Below are positions 7,758 through 18,539 of a stretch of DNA of 64,000 nucleotides, piece by piece. Location: positions 1-64,000 of the forward strand of contig JAHLFN010000016.1 in NCBI GenBank assembly GCA_018883725.1. Direction: 5' to 3'. The stretch's first letter is position 1, and each line of letters starts with the position of its first letter. The notes under the pieces are model-generated. The model was not told the origin of the DNA. It was given only the letters and a program-made list of their open reading frames with translations, and did not search any database. The translations under genes and the position numbers were made by a program. Source of the DNA: Candidatus Fusobacterium pullicola. Its GTDB lineage: Bacteria; Fusobacteriota; Fusobacteriia; Fusobacteriales; Fusobacteriaceae.

Positions 7758-9109
7758 GAAAATACTTTGGAACGGATGGAATAAGAGGAGAAGCAAATAG
7801 AGAGTTAACTGTGGATATAGCACTTAGATTAGGGTATGCACTTGGATATTATTTGAGAAGAGAGAATCCTAACAAGAAAAAGATAAAGGTTATTATGGGG
7901 TGTGATACAAGAATATCTGGATATATGTTAAGATCAGCACTACTTGCAGGCTTAACTTCTATGGGAGTACATGTGGATTTTGTAGGAGTAATATCAACTC
8001 CAGCAGTAGCATATTTAACAAAGGAAAAGAAGGCAGCAGCTGGGATAATGATATCAGCTTCACACAATCCTGCAAAAGATAATGGATTAAAGGTTTTTGC
8101 AGGAAATGGGTATAAATTACCAGATGAAGTGGAATTAGAGATTGAAAGACTTATGGATGATCCAACTATACTTATAAATCCAGTGGCTGGAGATAAAGTT
8201 GGAAAATTTAAGTATGCAGAAGATGAATATTATTCATACAGAGATCATTTGTTATCAGCTGTAAATGGAGATTTTTCAGGAATGAAAATAGTTGTTGATA
8301 CAGCTAATGGTTCAGCTTATAGAATAGCTAAAGATGTATTTTTAGCACTAGGAGCAGAGGTAGTTCTTATAAATGATGCTCCAAATGGAACAAATATAAA
8401 TGTAAAATGTGGATCTACTCACCCAGAGATACTTACAAAAGTAGTTATAGGATATGAAGCAGATTTAGGACTTGCTTATGATGGAGATGCAGATAGACTT
8501 ATTGCAGTAGATAGATTTGGAAATATAATAGATGGAGATAAAATAATAGCTACTCTTGCTATGGGAATGAAAAGAAGAGGGGAGCTAAAAGGAAATAAAG
8601 TTGTTACAACTGTAATGAGTAATATGGGATTTGAAAACTATTTAAAGGAGAATGGAATAGAGCTATTGAGAGCTAATGTAGGTGACAGATATGTACTTGA
8701 AAAAATGATTGAACATGATGTTGCTATTGGTGGAGAACAATCTGGGCACATTATATTACTACAATATGCAACAACTGGGGATGGAGTTCTAACATCATTA
8801 AAGCTAGTTGAAGCCTTAAGAGATGAGAAAAAATATTTAGATGAGATGGTTGGAGATATAAAAGATTGGCCACAAAAATTAGTGAATGTAGTTGTAGACA
8901 ATAGTAAAAAAAATATCTGGAATCAAAATAAGAATATAACTGATTTTATAGCTCAAAAAGAGCAAGAGATGGAAGGGCTTGGAAGAGTACTTGTAAGAAC
9001 ATCTGGAACTGAACCATTAGTAAGAGTAATGGTAGAGGGGAAAGAGATGGAGATGGTAGAGAGAGTTGTAAATGAGATAGCTGAAGTTGTAAAAAGAGAA
9101 TTAGCTTAA
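7754..9109 (+). CDS. glmM: Phosphoglucosamine mutase
   Basis: Converts glucosamine-6-phosphate to glucosamine-1-phosphate, the step before UDP-GlcNAc, for peptidoglycan and LPS. The phosphoserine loop is 'GIMISASHNPAKDNG' (S103 of a 451-residue protein), the metal loop 'DGDADR' follows at about 243-248, the sugar loop is 'GGEQSGHI' and the phosphate loop is 'RTSGTEPLVRVMVEG'. The start at 7754 ('MRKYFGTDGIRG') matches the family N-terminus and has AAGGAG upstream; a 29-residue longer frame is only read-through of the previous gene. The ATGA overlap suggests coupling to the upstream transporter. Confidence 0.97.
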   Translation: MRKYFGTDGIRGEANRELTVDIALRLGYALGYYLRRENPNKKKIKVIMGCDTRISGYMLRSALLAGLTSMGVHVDFVGVISTPAVAYLTKEKKAAAGIMISASHNPAKDNGLKVFAGNGYKLPDEVELEIERLMDDPTILINPVAGDKVGKFKYAEDEYYSYRDHLLSAVNGDFSGMKIVVDTANGSAYRIAKDVFLALGAEVVLINDAPNGTNINVKCGSTHPEILTKVVIGYEADLGLAYDGDADRLIAVDRFGNIIDGDKIIATLAMGMKRRGELKGNKVVTTVMSNMGFENYLKENGIELLRANVGDRYVLEKMIEHDVAIGGEQSGHIILLQYATTGDGVLTSLKLVEALRDEKKYLDEMVGDIKDWPQKLVNVVVDNSKKNIWNQNKNITDFIAQKEQEMEGLGRVLVRTSGTEPLVRVMVEGKEMEMVERVVNEIAEVVKRELA

Positions 9110-9124
9110 TTTAAGGAGAGATAG

Positions 9125-9835
9125 ATGTATAAAGTTTTCTCAAAATTATATGATAAATTTATGGAGTTTTCAGACTATGGAGCTTGGGAGAAGCAGGTAG
9201 AGGAATTGATTAAAGAGGGGCAACCTAAAGGAAAAACTCTTTTAGATATTGGGTGTGGAACTGGAGAGTTACTTCTAAGAATGACTAAAAACTATCAGTG
9301 TGATGGAATGGATCTATCTGAAGAGATGTTAAAAATAGCTCAAAGAAAGTTAAAGCATAGAGAGGTTAAGTTATTTTTAGGGGATATGGTTGAATTTAAT
9401 ACTGGTTATAAATATGATATTATGGTGTCACTATTTGATACTGTAAATCATATGGTTTCAGTAGAGGAGCTAGAGAGTCACTTACGAAGTGTAGCAAACT
9501 CTTTGAACGATGAGGGAGTATATATATTTGATATTGTAGATAGAGAGTTCATGGATACAATGTTTCCAGGAGGTCTTTTTGTGGATAATAGAAAAGATAT
9601 TACTTGTATATGGGAGCATGAGATAGAAGATGGAATTGATTATATAGATGCTACATATTTCCTAAAAAACTCTCGTGGAAGTTGGGATAAGCTTACAGAA
9701 TCATATTCTAAAAAGATTTTTACAGATGCTGAGATAGAAAAATGTAGTGAAATTTCTGGATTAAAAATAACTAAAAAAGTGATAAATGACAAAATTGCTG
9801 GAAGAAGAACTGTGTATTTATTGAAGAAAAAATAA
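9125..9835 (+). CDS. Class I SAM-dependent methyltransferase
   Basis: A 236-residue soluble protein with a Rossmann-type methyltransferase core: motif I 'LLDIGCGTGELL' (about 40-51), an acidic end to strand 2 'CDGMDLSEEML', motif III 'LFLGDMVEF' and 'MVSLFDTVNHM' as motif IV/V. This pattern is that of the small-molecule YjiC/BioC-like Methyltransf_25 group, with a C-terminal all-beta extension ending 'GRRTVYLLKKK'. The substrate is not recognisable. It follows glmM by 15 nt with 'aaggagag' upstream of the ATG and is likely the last gene of the lepB-glmM run. Confidence 0.8.
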   Translation: MYKVFSKLYDKFMEFSDYGAWEKQVEELIKEGQPKGKTLLDIGCGTGELLLRMTKNYQCDGMDLSEEMLKIAQRKLKHREVKLFLGDMVEFNTGYKYDIMVSLFDTVNHMVSVEELESHLRSVANSLNDEGVYIFDIVDREFMDTMFPGGLFVDNRKDITCIWEHEIEDGIDYIDATYFLKNSRGSWDKLTESYSKKIFTDAEIEKCSEISGLKITKKVINDKIAGRRTVYLLKKK

Positions 9836-9884
9836 AAGCTATAGGATTATAATAAATAATTATAGTAAAAAAATTATAATAAGT

Positions 9885-9913
9885 TTGACTATTTCTGTTT
9901 TATATTATAAAAT
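9885..9913 (+). promoter_or_regulatory. Promoter of the atp operon
   Basis: TTGACT (9885-9890) and TAAAAT (9908-9913) are separated by exactly 17 nt. The first gene of the ATP synthase run starts 22 nt after the -10 element. Confidence 0.8.
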
Positions 9914-9935
9914 TATACAGTAGAGAGGAGAGTAT

Positions 9936-10154
9936 ATGAAATATATCGCTTGGATCACGAAAGATGTTCTACATGCAATATCTTTATTAGGATATTTAGG
10001 TTTCTTAATGGTAGGAAATATACTCTTATATGTAGGAATTTATAAGTTAATAGAGAAATACTTATTTAAGAGCACTCTCTTGTTTATAGTTTTGATTATA
10101 ATAGGAGTTATTAGTGGTTTTTATAATTCTTATAGAGCAATAATGAAAAAATAA
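9936..10154 (+). CDS. AtpZ/AtpI-like small membrane protein
   Basis: A 72-residue protein with two hydrophobic segments (about 10-36 and 46-66), the second followed by 'GFYNSYRAIMKK'. This two-helix hairpin, ending in a YR-rich basic tail, is the usual form of the ATPase_gene1/AtpZ family found at the front of atp operons. AtpZ together with AtpI is proposed to assist c-ring assembly or to conduct divalent ions. ATG with 'gagaggagag' upstream. It is the first gene after the operon promoter. Confidence 0.7.
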   Translation: MKYIAWITKDVLHAISLLGYLGFLMVGNILLYVGIYKLIEKYLFKSTLLFIVLIIIGVISGFYNSYRAIMKK

Positions 10155-10163
10155 GGTGATTTA

Positions 10164-10541
10164 GTGGAAGAGATAAAAAAGGTTTTTAAACATTCTATAA
10201 TAACAGCGATAGCAATATTAACATATGGATTAGTATTTCAAGTTAAAGAGATATATATAGGAATGTTTAGCGGAGCTATTGTTTCATTATTGGCTTTCTA
10301 CTTAATTTGTATGGATGTAAAAAAAATAGTTGCTAGCGGAGATGGATCGTATAAAAGAGGCATTATAGGTTACTTACAAAGATATGCAATATATATTATA
10401 TACTTAGGAGTGATAGCGAAATTTTTTGGGCTATCAATGATTATAAGTTCGGGATTAGGGCTATTAAATGTAAAGGGAAATATTTTATTAATAGCTCTTT
10501 CTGATAAAATTTTGAAAATTAGGGATAAACACCTAAGATAA
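10164..10541 (+). CDS. atpI: ATP synthase subunit I (AtpI-like)
   Basis: A 125-residue protein with four predicted hydrophobic segments, between the AtpZ-like gene and atpB, the classic place of subunit I. The first helix pair 'SIITAIAILTYGLVFQV' and 'IYIGMFSGAIVSLLAFYLI' and a short positive loop agree with the family. In the related Na+-ATP synthase systems AtpI helps c-ring assembly. The start is GTG at 10164 with AAGGTGAT upstream; the preceding gene ends 9 nt earlier. The sequence is divergent, so the call leans on context and topology. Confidence 0.65.
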   Translation: MEEIKKVFKHSIITAIAILTYGLVFQVKEIYIGMFSGAIVSLLAFYLICMDVKKIVASGDGSYKRGIIGYLQRYAIYIIYLGVIAKFFGLSMIISSGLGLLNVKGNILLIALSDKILKIRDKHLR

Positions 10542-10564
10542 AAAAGGAAAGGAGGGTAAAGGCA

Positions 10565-11419
10565 ATGAAAAAGTTGAAAACAATTATTCCTATAGCCATT
10601 ATAGTAGCAATTGGAGTATTGATAAGAAGGCTGAGCTTTATAAATTTTGAAACACCCCCTTTGGTAGAAGGGCCAAGAGTAGTTTTTCTTTTACCAATAC
10701 CACAATTTCTTCATAAGTTACCTGGTCATGAAACATATGGATTACCCATTACAATTACAGTAGTAACTACATGGTTTTTAATCCTATTTATGTTTATACT
10801 ATTTAAACTAGGTACAAGAAAAATGGAGTTAATTCCTGGGAAGCTACAGTTAATACTAGAGTGTATATATGGATTTTTAGATGGAATAATAGAGCAAATG
10901 TTAGGTTCTTGGAAAAAGAAATATTTTTCATATATAGGACCATTATTTTTATTCATTTTTACAGCAAATATCATAGGATTTTTCCCAATACCTTGGTATT
11001 CAATAAATGAAGGACATATTACATTTGCCCCAGCATTTAAAACTCCAACAGCAGATTTAAATACAACTGTTGGATTAGCACTATTAACAACAATAGCTTT
11101 TGTTAGTGCAGGAATGAGAACACATGGAGTAATTGGATATTTTAAAGAGTGGTTATCACCAACTCCAATAATGTTACCATTAAACATAGTTGGAGAATTT
11201 GCAAAACCAGTAAACATTTCTGTCAGACTTTTCGGAAATGGATTTGCTGGAGGAGTAATAATGGGACTTCTATATATGGGAGCTCCAGCAGCAATACCTG
11301 CACCATTACATCTATATTTTGATCTATTTGCAGGATTGGTACAAAGTTTCGTTTTCGTAATGTTAAGTATGGTATATATTCAAGGTGGATTAGGAGACCG
11401 TGAATATGTCGAAGAATAA
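10565..11419 (+). CDS. atpB: ATP synthase F0 subunit a
   Basis: Stator channel subunit of the F0 motor. The essential stator arginine is R221 in 'PVNISVRLFGNGFAGG', and 'LPLNIVGEFAKPVN' before it and the last helix 'FDLFAGLVQSFVFVMLSMVYI' are conserved. There are about six hydrophobic segments in 284 residues; the N-terminal helix (5-20) resembles a signal anchor. Given the Na+-type c subunit downstream, this channel probably conducts Na+. The gene has a strong 'aaaggaggg' upstream and lies 23 nt after atpI. Confidence 0.96.
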   Translation: MKKLKTIIPIAIIVAIGVLIRRLSFINFETPPLVEGPRVVFLLPIPQFLHKLPGHETYGLPITITVVTTWFLILFMFILFKLGTRKMELIPGKLQLILECIYGFLDGIIEQMLGSWKKKYFSYIGPLFLFIFTANIIGFFPIPWYSINEGHITFAPAFKTPTADLNTTVGLALLTTIAFVSAGMRTHGVIGYFKEWLSPTPIMLPLNIVGEFAKPVNISVRLFGNGFAGGVIMGLLYMGAPAAIPAPLHLYFDLFAGLVQSFVFVMLSMVYIQGGLGDREYVEE

Positions 11420-11444
11420 AGTTTTTTAAAAATTTAGGAGGTAA

Positions 11445-11720
<276 letters not shown>

Positions 11721-11775
11721 TCCTTTAATCAGTAAAAAAATTAACTGATTATTATCTGGAAAGGAGGTAGAAAAT

Positions 11776-12282
11776 TTGGCGACAACAGTAATGCCAGTAG
11801 TATCAGTAGATATTAATATGTTCTGGCAGATAATAAACTTTTTTATACTTGTATTTATATTTAACAAGTATTTCAAAAAACCTATAGGTAAAATGTTAGA
11901 AAGTAGAAAAGAGAAAATAACTAGCGATTTAAGAGAAGCTGAAGAGAATAAAAAAGCAGCTATGAAACTTCAAAAGGAATCTGAAGATATAGTAAGAAAA
12001 GCTAAAATTGAAGCAAATGAAATCTTAAAAAATGCTGAGAAAAAAGCAGATGAAAGAAAAGAAAGTATTATCACTGAGGCTAAAAGCCAAAGAGATAAAA
12101 TAATAAAAACTGCAGAAATGGAAGCTCTTAAAATAAAATCAGATGCTAAAGCTATGGTACAAGAGGAAGTTAAAGTTCTTGCTGTTCAATTAGCTGAGAA
12201 GTTAATCAATGAAAAGATAAATTCAAAAATCGAGTCTACCTTAATAGATGAGTTTATAGAAGAGGTAGGGGAAGAAAGATGA
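11776..12282 (+). CDS. atpF: ATP synthase F0 subunit b
   Basis: Peripheral stalk subunit: one N-terminal membrane helix ('MFWQIINFFILVFIF', about 15-29) followed by a long, charged right-handed coiled coil rich in Lys, Glu and Ala to the end of 168 residues. The motif 'YFKKPIGKMLESRKEKI' after the membrane is typical. The start is TTG at 11776 with a full AAGGAGGT 7 nt upstream. The end overlaps atpH by four bases (ATGA). Confidence 0.95.
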   Translation: MATTVMPVVSVDINMFWQIINFFILVFIFNKYFKKPIGKMLESRKEKITSDLREAEENKKAAMKLQKESEDIVRKAKIEANEILKNAEKKADERKESIITEAKSQRDKIIKTAEMEALKIKSDAKAMVQEEVKVLAVQLAEKLINEKINSKIESTLIDEFIEEVGEER

Positions 12283-12803
12283 TAGCTAACCAAGTAGGAA
12301 AAAGATATGCTGAAGCTATCTATGAAATCGCAGTTTCTACTAACAAAATAAAAGAGATATATGGAGCTTTAAATCAATTAATGGAGCTTTATGAAAATAA
12401 TAATGAATTTAAAACTTTTATAACTCATCCACTTATTGAGTTAGATGAGAAAAAAAAGGTTTTAAATGAGATATTTAAAAATTCTGGAGAGGATATTGTT
12501 AATATTATATACTATATCCTTGATAAAAAAAGAATTGAAAATATCAGAAATATAACAGCTGAGTATTTAAAAATCTATTATGAGAGAAATCAAATATTAG
12601 ATGTTGAAGCTACTTTTGCTGTAGAGCCATCTGAGGCTCAAAAATCTAAGTTAATAGCAAACTTAGAAAAGAAAACTGGTAAAAAAGTTAAACTGGCTAT
12701 AAATATTGATAGAGCTATATTAGGAGGAGGTATCATTAGAATAGGTGATACTGTTATAGATGGTTCTATACGTAAAGAGCTAGAAAATATAAAGAAAAAG
12801 TAA
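12279..12803 (+). CDS. atpH: ATP synthase F1 subunit delta
   Basis: Connects the top of F1 to the b stalk. The 174-residue protein has the helical N-terminal domain starting 'VGKRYAEAIYEIA' and the C-terminal domain ending 'GGGIIRIGDTVIDGSIRKELE', both standard OSCP/delta signatures. ATG overlaps the atpF stop (ATGA), so translation is probably coupled. Confidence 0.95.
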   Translation: MIANQVGKRYAEAIYEIAVSTNKIKEIYGALNQLMELYENNNEFKTFITHPLIELDEKKKVLNEIFKNSGEDIVNIIYYILDKKRIENIRNITAEYLKIYYERNQILDVEATFAVEPSEAQKSKLIANLEKKTGKKVKLAINIDRAILGGGIIRIGDTVIDGSIRKELENIKKK

Positions 12804-12834
12804 TTACGACTTGTAAACAGGAGGTGTAAATCAG

Positions 12835-14337
12835 TTGAACATTAGACCAGAAGAGATTAGCAGCATAATCAAAAATGAGATAGAAAACTACAAAAAAAGT
12901 CTAGATATAAAAACTTCAGGTTCAGTATTAGAAGTTGGAGACGGTATTGCTAGAATATATGGACTTAGCAGTGCAATGTCAGGAGAGCTTCTTGAGTTCC
13001 CACACGGAGTAATGGGAATGGCACTAAACCTAGAAGAGGATAACGTTGGAGCCGTTATTCTAGGAGACTTCTCTCTAATTAAAGAAGGAGATGAAGTTAA
13101 AGCTACTGGAAGAGTTGTTTCAGTTCCTGCAGGGGAAGCTATGTTAGGAAGAGTAGTTAATGCCCTTGGAGAACCAATTGATGGAAAAGGTGAAATAAAA
13201 CCTGAAAAATACATGGAGATAGAGAGAAAAGCGTCAGGAATTATCTCTAGAAAACCTGTATCTGAACCACTACAAACAGGTATTAAATCAATAGATGGAA
13301 TGGTACCTATTGGAAGAGGACAAAGGGAATTAATCATCGGAGACAGACAAACAGGAAAAACAGCTATAGCTATTGATGCTATTATCAACCAAAAAGGAAC
13401 AGGGGTAAAATGTATCTATGTTGCTATTGGACAAAAAAGATCAACTGTAGCACAAATATATAAAAAGCTAGAAGATGCAGGAGCTATGGAGTACACTACT
13501 ATCGTTGCTGCTACAGCGTCTGAAGCTGCACCATTACAATATATGGCACCATACTCAGGAGTAGCTATGGGAGAGTACTTCATGGATAAGGGAGAGCATG
13601 TATTAATAATATATGATGATCTTTCTAAACATGCGGTAGCTTATAGAGAGATGTCTCTATTACTTAAGAGACCACCTGGAAGAGAAGCTTACCCAGGAGA
13701 CGTATTCTATCTACACTCAAGATTACTTGAAAGAGCAGCGAAACTATCTGATAAATTAGGTGGAGGATCAATAACAGCTCTTCCTATAATTGAAACACAA
13801 GCAGGGGACGTATCAGCATATATCCCTACAAACGTAATTTCAATTACAGATGGACAAATATTCCTAGATTCACAATTATTCAACTCAGGATTCAGACCAG
13901 CTATCAATGCCGGAATATCAGTTTCAAGGGTTGGGGGATCTGCTCAAATAAAAGCTATGAAACAAGTTGCTGCTAAAGTAAAACTTGAATTAGCACAATA
14001 CAACGAGTTATTAACATTTGCTCAATTCGGTTCTGATCTAGATAAAGCTACAAAAGCTCAACTAGAAAGAGGACACAGAATAATGGAAGTATTAAAGCAA
14101 GCACAATACAAACCTTATTCAGTAGAAGAGCAAGTTGTTTCTTTCTTTGCTTTAATCAATGGATACTTAGATTCTGTTGAATTAGAAAAAGTAAGAAGAT
14201 TTGAATCAGAATTAATGGTAGAATTAAGAAATACAACTACAATTCTTGATGAAATAAAAACTAAGAAGGCTTTAGATAAAGAGCTTGAAGCAAAATTAGG
14301 AGATGCTATAAACGCATTTAAAAAGAATTTTAACTAG
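12835..14337 (+). CDS. atpA: ATP synthase F1 subunit alpha
   Basis: Non-catalytic nucleotide-binding subunit of F1, 500 residues. Walker A is '[15 protein letters not shown]' (about 169-183), Walker B lies in '[13 protein letters not shown]', the Arg-finger region is '[17 protein letters not shown]' and the N-terminal beta-barrel begins '[16 protein letters not shown]'. The start is TTG at 12835 with CAGGAGGTG upstream; the protein then begins '[18 protein letters not shown]', as expected for alpha. It follows atpH by 31 nt. Confidence 0.98.
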   Translation: MNIRPEEISSIIKNEIENYKKSLDIKTSGSVLEVGDGIARIYGLSSAMSGELLEFPHGVMGMALNLEEDNVGAVILGDFSLIKEGDEVKATGRVVSVPAGEAMLGRVVNALGEPIDGKGEIKPEKYMEIERKASGIISRKPVSEPLQTGIKSIDGMVPIGRGQRELIIGDRQTGKTAIAIDAIINQKGTGVKCIYVAIGQKRSTVAQIYKKLEDAGAMEYTTIVAATASEAAPLQYMAPYSGVAMGEYFMDKGEHVLIIYDDLSKHAVAYREMSLLLKRPPGREAYPGDVFYLHSRLLERAAKLSDKLGGGSITALPIIETQAGDVSAYIPTNVISITDGQIFLDSQLFNSGFRPAINAGISVSRVGGSAQIKAMKQVAAKVKLELAQYNELLTFAQFGSDLDKATKAQLERGHRIMEVLKQAQYKPYSVEEQVVSFFALINGYLDSVELEKVRRFESELMVELRNTTTILDEIKTKKALDKELEAKLGDAINAFKKNFN

Positions 14338-14351
14338 AAAGAGGTGAGAAC

Positions 14352-15203
14352 ATGGCTGGAGCTAAAGAGATAAAAAATAGAATAAAAAGTGTTCAGTCTA
14401 CTCACCAAATTACTAAAGCCATGGAAATTGTTTCCACTACAAAATTTAAAAGATTTTCAGCTCTAGTTGTAAAATCAAGACCATTTGCAGAGAGTATTCA
14501 AACTATACTTTCAAATATAGCATCTGGTGTAAAAAGTGAAAAGCACCCTCTTTTTGATGGAAGAGATAAAGTTAAGAAGATAGGTGTAATAGTTATGACT
14601 TCTGATACAGGACTTTGTGGAAGTTTTAACCATGCAACACTAAAAGAGTTAGAAAAAATTAGAAAAGAGAATAGTGGAAAAGAGGTTTCAGTAATTGCTA
14701 TCGGAAAGAAAGCAAGAGATTACTGTACTAAGAGAAATTATGACCTAAAAGCAAGCTATGTACAGCTTGTTCCTGAAACTATGGGTAAAAAAGCTCAAGA
14801 GATCAGTGAAAATATTGTAGAGTATTACTATGAACACATCTTTGATGAGGTATATGTAATATACAATAAATTTGTGTCAGCTCTTAGAAGTGACTTAACA
14901 GTTAAAAAACTTATTCCAATAGAAAGAGTAGAGGCTAAAGAAAATACTTCATATATTTTTGAACCAGATGCAGAATCAATATTATCTGCACTTCTTCCTA
15001 AATATTTAAATGTTGAGCTTTATCAAGCATTATTAAATAATGCTGCAAGTGAACATTCAGCTAGAAAGAACTCAATGAAGAGTGCTACTGAAAACGCAGA
15101 AGAGATGATAACAATGCTTAACTTGAAGTATAATAGAGAAAGACAAGCAGCAATCACACAAGAGATCACAGAGATCGTTGGTGGAGCTGCAGCTTTAAAT
15201 TAA
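14352..15203 (+). CDS. atpG: ATP synthase F1 subunit gamma
   Basis: Central stalk subunit, 283 residues. The N-terminal helix '[31 protein letters not shown]' (recognisable in pieces) and the C-terminal helix '[17 protein letters not shown]...[20 protein letters not shown]' form the rotating coiled coil; the middle '[13 protein letters not shown]' is the Rossmann-like domain. ATG with 'agaggtgag' upstream, 14 nt after atpA. Confidence 0.97.
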   Translation: MAGAKEIKNRIKSVQSTHQITKAMEIVSTTKFKRFSALVVKSRPFAESIQTILSNIASGVKSEKHPLFDGRDKVKKIGVIVMTSDTGLCGSFNHATLKELEKIRKENSGKEVSVIAIGKKARDYCTKRNYDLKASYVQLVPETMGKKAQEISENIVEYYYEHIFDEVYVIYNKFVSALRSDLTVKKLIPIERVEAKENTSYIFEPDAESILSALLPKYLNVELYQALLNNAASEHSARKNSMKSATENAEEMITMLNLKYNRERQAAITQEITEIVGGAAALN

Positions 15204-15206
15204 TGA

Positions 15207-16622
<1,416 letters not shown>

Positions 16623-16624
16623 TT

Positions 16625-17029
16625 ATGGCTACATTTAAAATAAAAGTTGTAACTTATGAGGAAAAAGTTCTTGAGCAAGAAGCTGAATTTGTACTTGTAA
16701 GAACAACAGAGGGAGATATGGGAATACTACCAAACCACTCTCCATTTATAGCTGGACTTAGTACAGGAGAGATGAAAATAAGATTTAATGGAAAAGAGGA
16801 TAAATACTTTGTTTCAGAAGGATTATTAGAAATCTCTAACAATGTAGTAACTATTATAGCTTCTGAAGCTATACCTGCTGATCAACTAGATGTTGAAAGA
16901 GCTAGAAAAGAAGTAGAAGAGTTAAAAGCAAAACTTGCTAAGATGCAAGAGGATAAAGATATCATGCTAACTCAACAAAATCTACACAAAGCATTGATGA
17001 AAGTACAAGTTGCAGAAAAATTATTATAG
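16625..17029 (+). CDS. atpC: ATP synthase F1 subunit epsilon
   Basis: A 134-residue subunit with the N-terminal beta sandwich ('EGDMGILPNHSPFIAGLSTGEM', read in parts) and the two-helix C-terminal domain rich in Lys/Glu/Ala that regulates ATP hydrolysis. ATG lies 2 nt after the atpD stop, with the SD inside the end of atpD ('aaaggggatga'). Last gene of the operon, closed by a terminator. Confidence 0.95.
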   Translation: MATFKIKVVTYEEKVLEQEAEFVLVRTTEGDMGILPNHSPFIAGLSTGEMKIRFNGKEDKYFVSEGLLEISNNVVTIIASEAIPADQLDVERARKEVEELKAKLAKMQEDKDIMLTQQNLHKALMKVQVAEKLL

Positions 17030-17036
17030 TTACTAG

Positions 17037-17061
17037 AGCAGCCTATAGGGCTGCTTTTTTT
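17037..17061 (+). terminator. Rho-independent terminator of the atp operon
   Basis: AGCAGCC (17037-17043) and GGCTGCT (17049-17055) form a stem with a short loop, followed by seven T. It starts 8 nt after the atpC stop. Confidence 0.95.
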
Positions 17062-17127
17062 ATTTATTTTCTACTAAAAATAGAGTATAATAAAGATTGA
17101 ATTAGGAATATAGGGGGGAGATATAAA

Positions 17128-18486
17128 TTGGAAAATAGGAATGATTTTTCACAAGGAAGTATTTACAGACATATAATGTCACTTGCTATACCTATGACAA
17201 TAGCTCAAATGGTACAAGTTTTATATAATATAGTTGATAGAATATATATTGGACACTTAGAAGCTGGGTCATCATTAGCTTTAACAGGATTGGGATTAAC
17301 ATTTCCAATTATAACAATTATTTCAGCTTTTACCAATTTGTTTGGAATGGGAGGGGCACCTCTATGTTCAATAGCTAGAGGAAAAAATGATATGGAGAGA
17401 GCAGAGACAATAATGGGGAATACTTTTTTTCTATTATTGGTAAGTAGCTTTGTATTGATGTTAGCTTCATATGTATTTATGAAGCCACTTCTATATATGT
17501 TTGGAGCTAGTGATACTACTTATCCTTATGCTAAGGAGTATCTAAAAATATATTTATTGGGGACTCCTTTTGTAATGTTAGGAACAGGAATGAATGGATT
17601 TATTAATTCTCAAGGGTTTGGAAAAATAGGAATGATGACAATATTATTAGGAGCAATAGTAAATATTATTCTTGATCCAATTTTTATCTTTTATTTGAAA
17701 CTAGGAATATCAGGGGCTGCAATAGCTACAATTCTTTCTCAACTGTTATCAGCAATATGGGTAATGAAATTTTTACTAGGAGAAAAGACCATTTTAAAAT
17801 TAACTAAAAAAAATATGAGATTAGAAGGAGAGCTTATAAAGAGTATAACAGGATTAGGACTTGCAGGTTTTGTAATGTCAGCTACAAATGGAGCTGTACA
17901 GATCGTATGCAATGCAACATTAAAAGGGCATGGTGGAGATATCTATGTAGGGATAATGACTGTGTTGAGTTCAATAAGAGATGTGATAATACTACCTATA
18001 CATGGTGTAACAACAGGAGCTCAACCAGTTTTAGGTTATAATTATGGAGCTAAAAAATATGATAGAATAAAAAAAGGGATAATATTTGTTACAGTGGTAA
18101 CAGTAATTTATATGTTATTAGCTTGGATTATAGTTTTCCTATATCCAGGAAGCTTTATAAAGGTTTTTAGTTCAGATATGGAGCTTATTGTAAAAGGTAT
18201 TCCAGCTATGAATATATATTATTTTGGATTTTTTATGATGGCATTCCAAGTTGCAGGTCAATCAATTTTTGTAGCTTTGGGGCAATCAAAACAAGCTGTA
18301 TTTTTCTCGCTGTTTAGAAAGATAATAGTTGTTGTTCCATTAACTCTATTTTTGCCATATGTAGCAGATTTAGGAATAAAGGGAGTATTTTTAGCAGAGC
18401 CAATTTCAAACTTTATAGGTGGAGCTGCATGCTATATAGTTATGCTTTTTACAATAAAGAAATTGTTAAATAGTAGTGATAATTAA
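17128..18486 (+). CDS. MATE family efflux transporter
   Basis: A 452-residue, 12-helix membrane protein of the MATE family, which exports drugs or toxic cations in exchange for Na+ or H+. The N-terminal family block 'PMTIAQMVQVLYNIVDRIYIG' and its pseudo-repeat 'LPIHGVTTGAQPVLGYNYGAKKY' at about 290-312 are typical of the Clostridium/Fusobacterium MepA-like branch. The start is TTG at 17128 with 'ggggggaga' upstream. A TATAAT at 17086-17091, after the atp terminator, could be its -10 element, but no good -35 is seen. Substrate is unknown. Confidence 0.88.
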   Translation: MENRNDFSQGSIYRHIMSLAIPMTIAQMVQVLYNIVDRIYIGHLEAGSSLALTGLGLTFPIITIISAFTNLFGMGGAPLCSIARGKNDMERAETIMGNTFFLLLVSSFVLMLASYVFMKPLLYMFGASDTTYPYAKEYLKIYLLGTPFVMLGTGMNGFINSQGFGKIGMMTILLGAIVNIILDPIFIFYLKLGISGAAIATILSQLLSAIWVMKFLLGEKTILKLTKKNMRLEGELIKSITGLGLAGFVMSATNGAVQIVCNATLKGHGGDIYVGIMTVLSSIRDVIILPIHGVTTGAQPVLGYNYGAKKYDRIKKGIIFVTVVTVIYMLLAWIIVFLYPGSFIKVFSSDMELIVKGIPAMNIYYFGFFMMAFQVAGQSIFVALGQSKQAVFFSLFRKIIVVVPLTLFLPYVADLGIKGVFLAEPISNFIGGAACYIVMLFTIKKLLNSSDN

Positions 18487-18539
18487 TAGGATAAAGTATG
18501 AAAAGTTAAGAGAAAAAGGAGTTTGAAAAGGAGGGAAAT

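Noticed and set aside
9836-9884. Inverted repeat CTATA/TATAG after the methyltransferase gene as a terminator
   Set aside because: The stem is short and AT-only, and no T-run follows.
10726-11217. Minus-strand frame of 163 codons opposite atpB
   Set aside because: Shadow of a conserved gene; no start signals and no family resemblance.
12888-13388. Minus-strand frame of 166 codons opposite atpA
   Set aside because: Shadow of the highly conserved alpha subunit gene.
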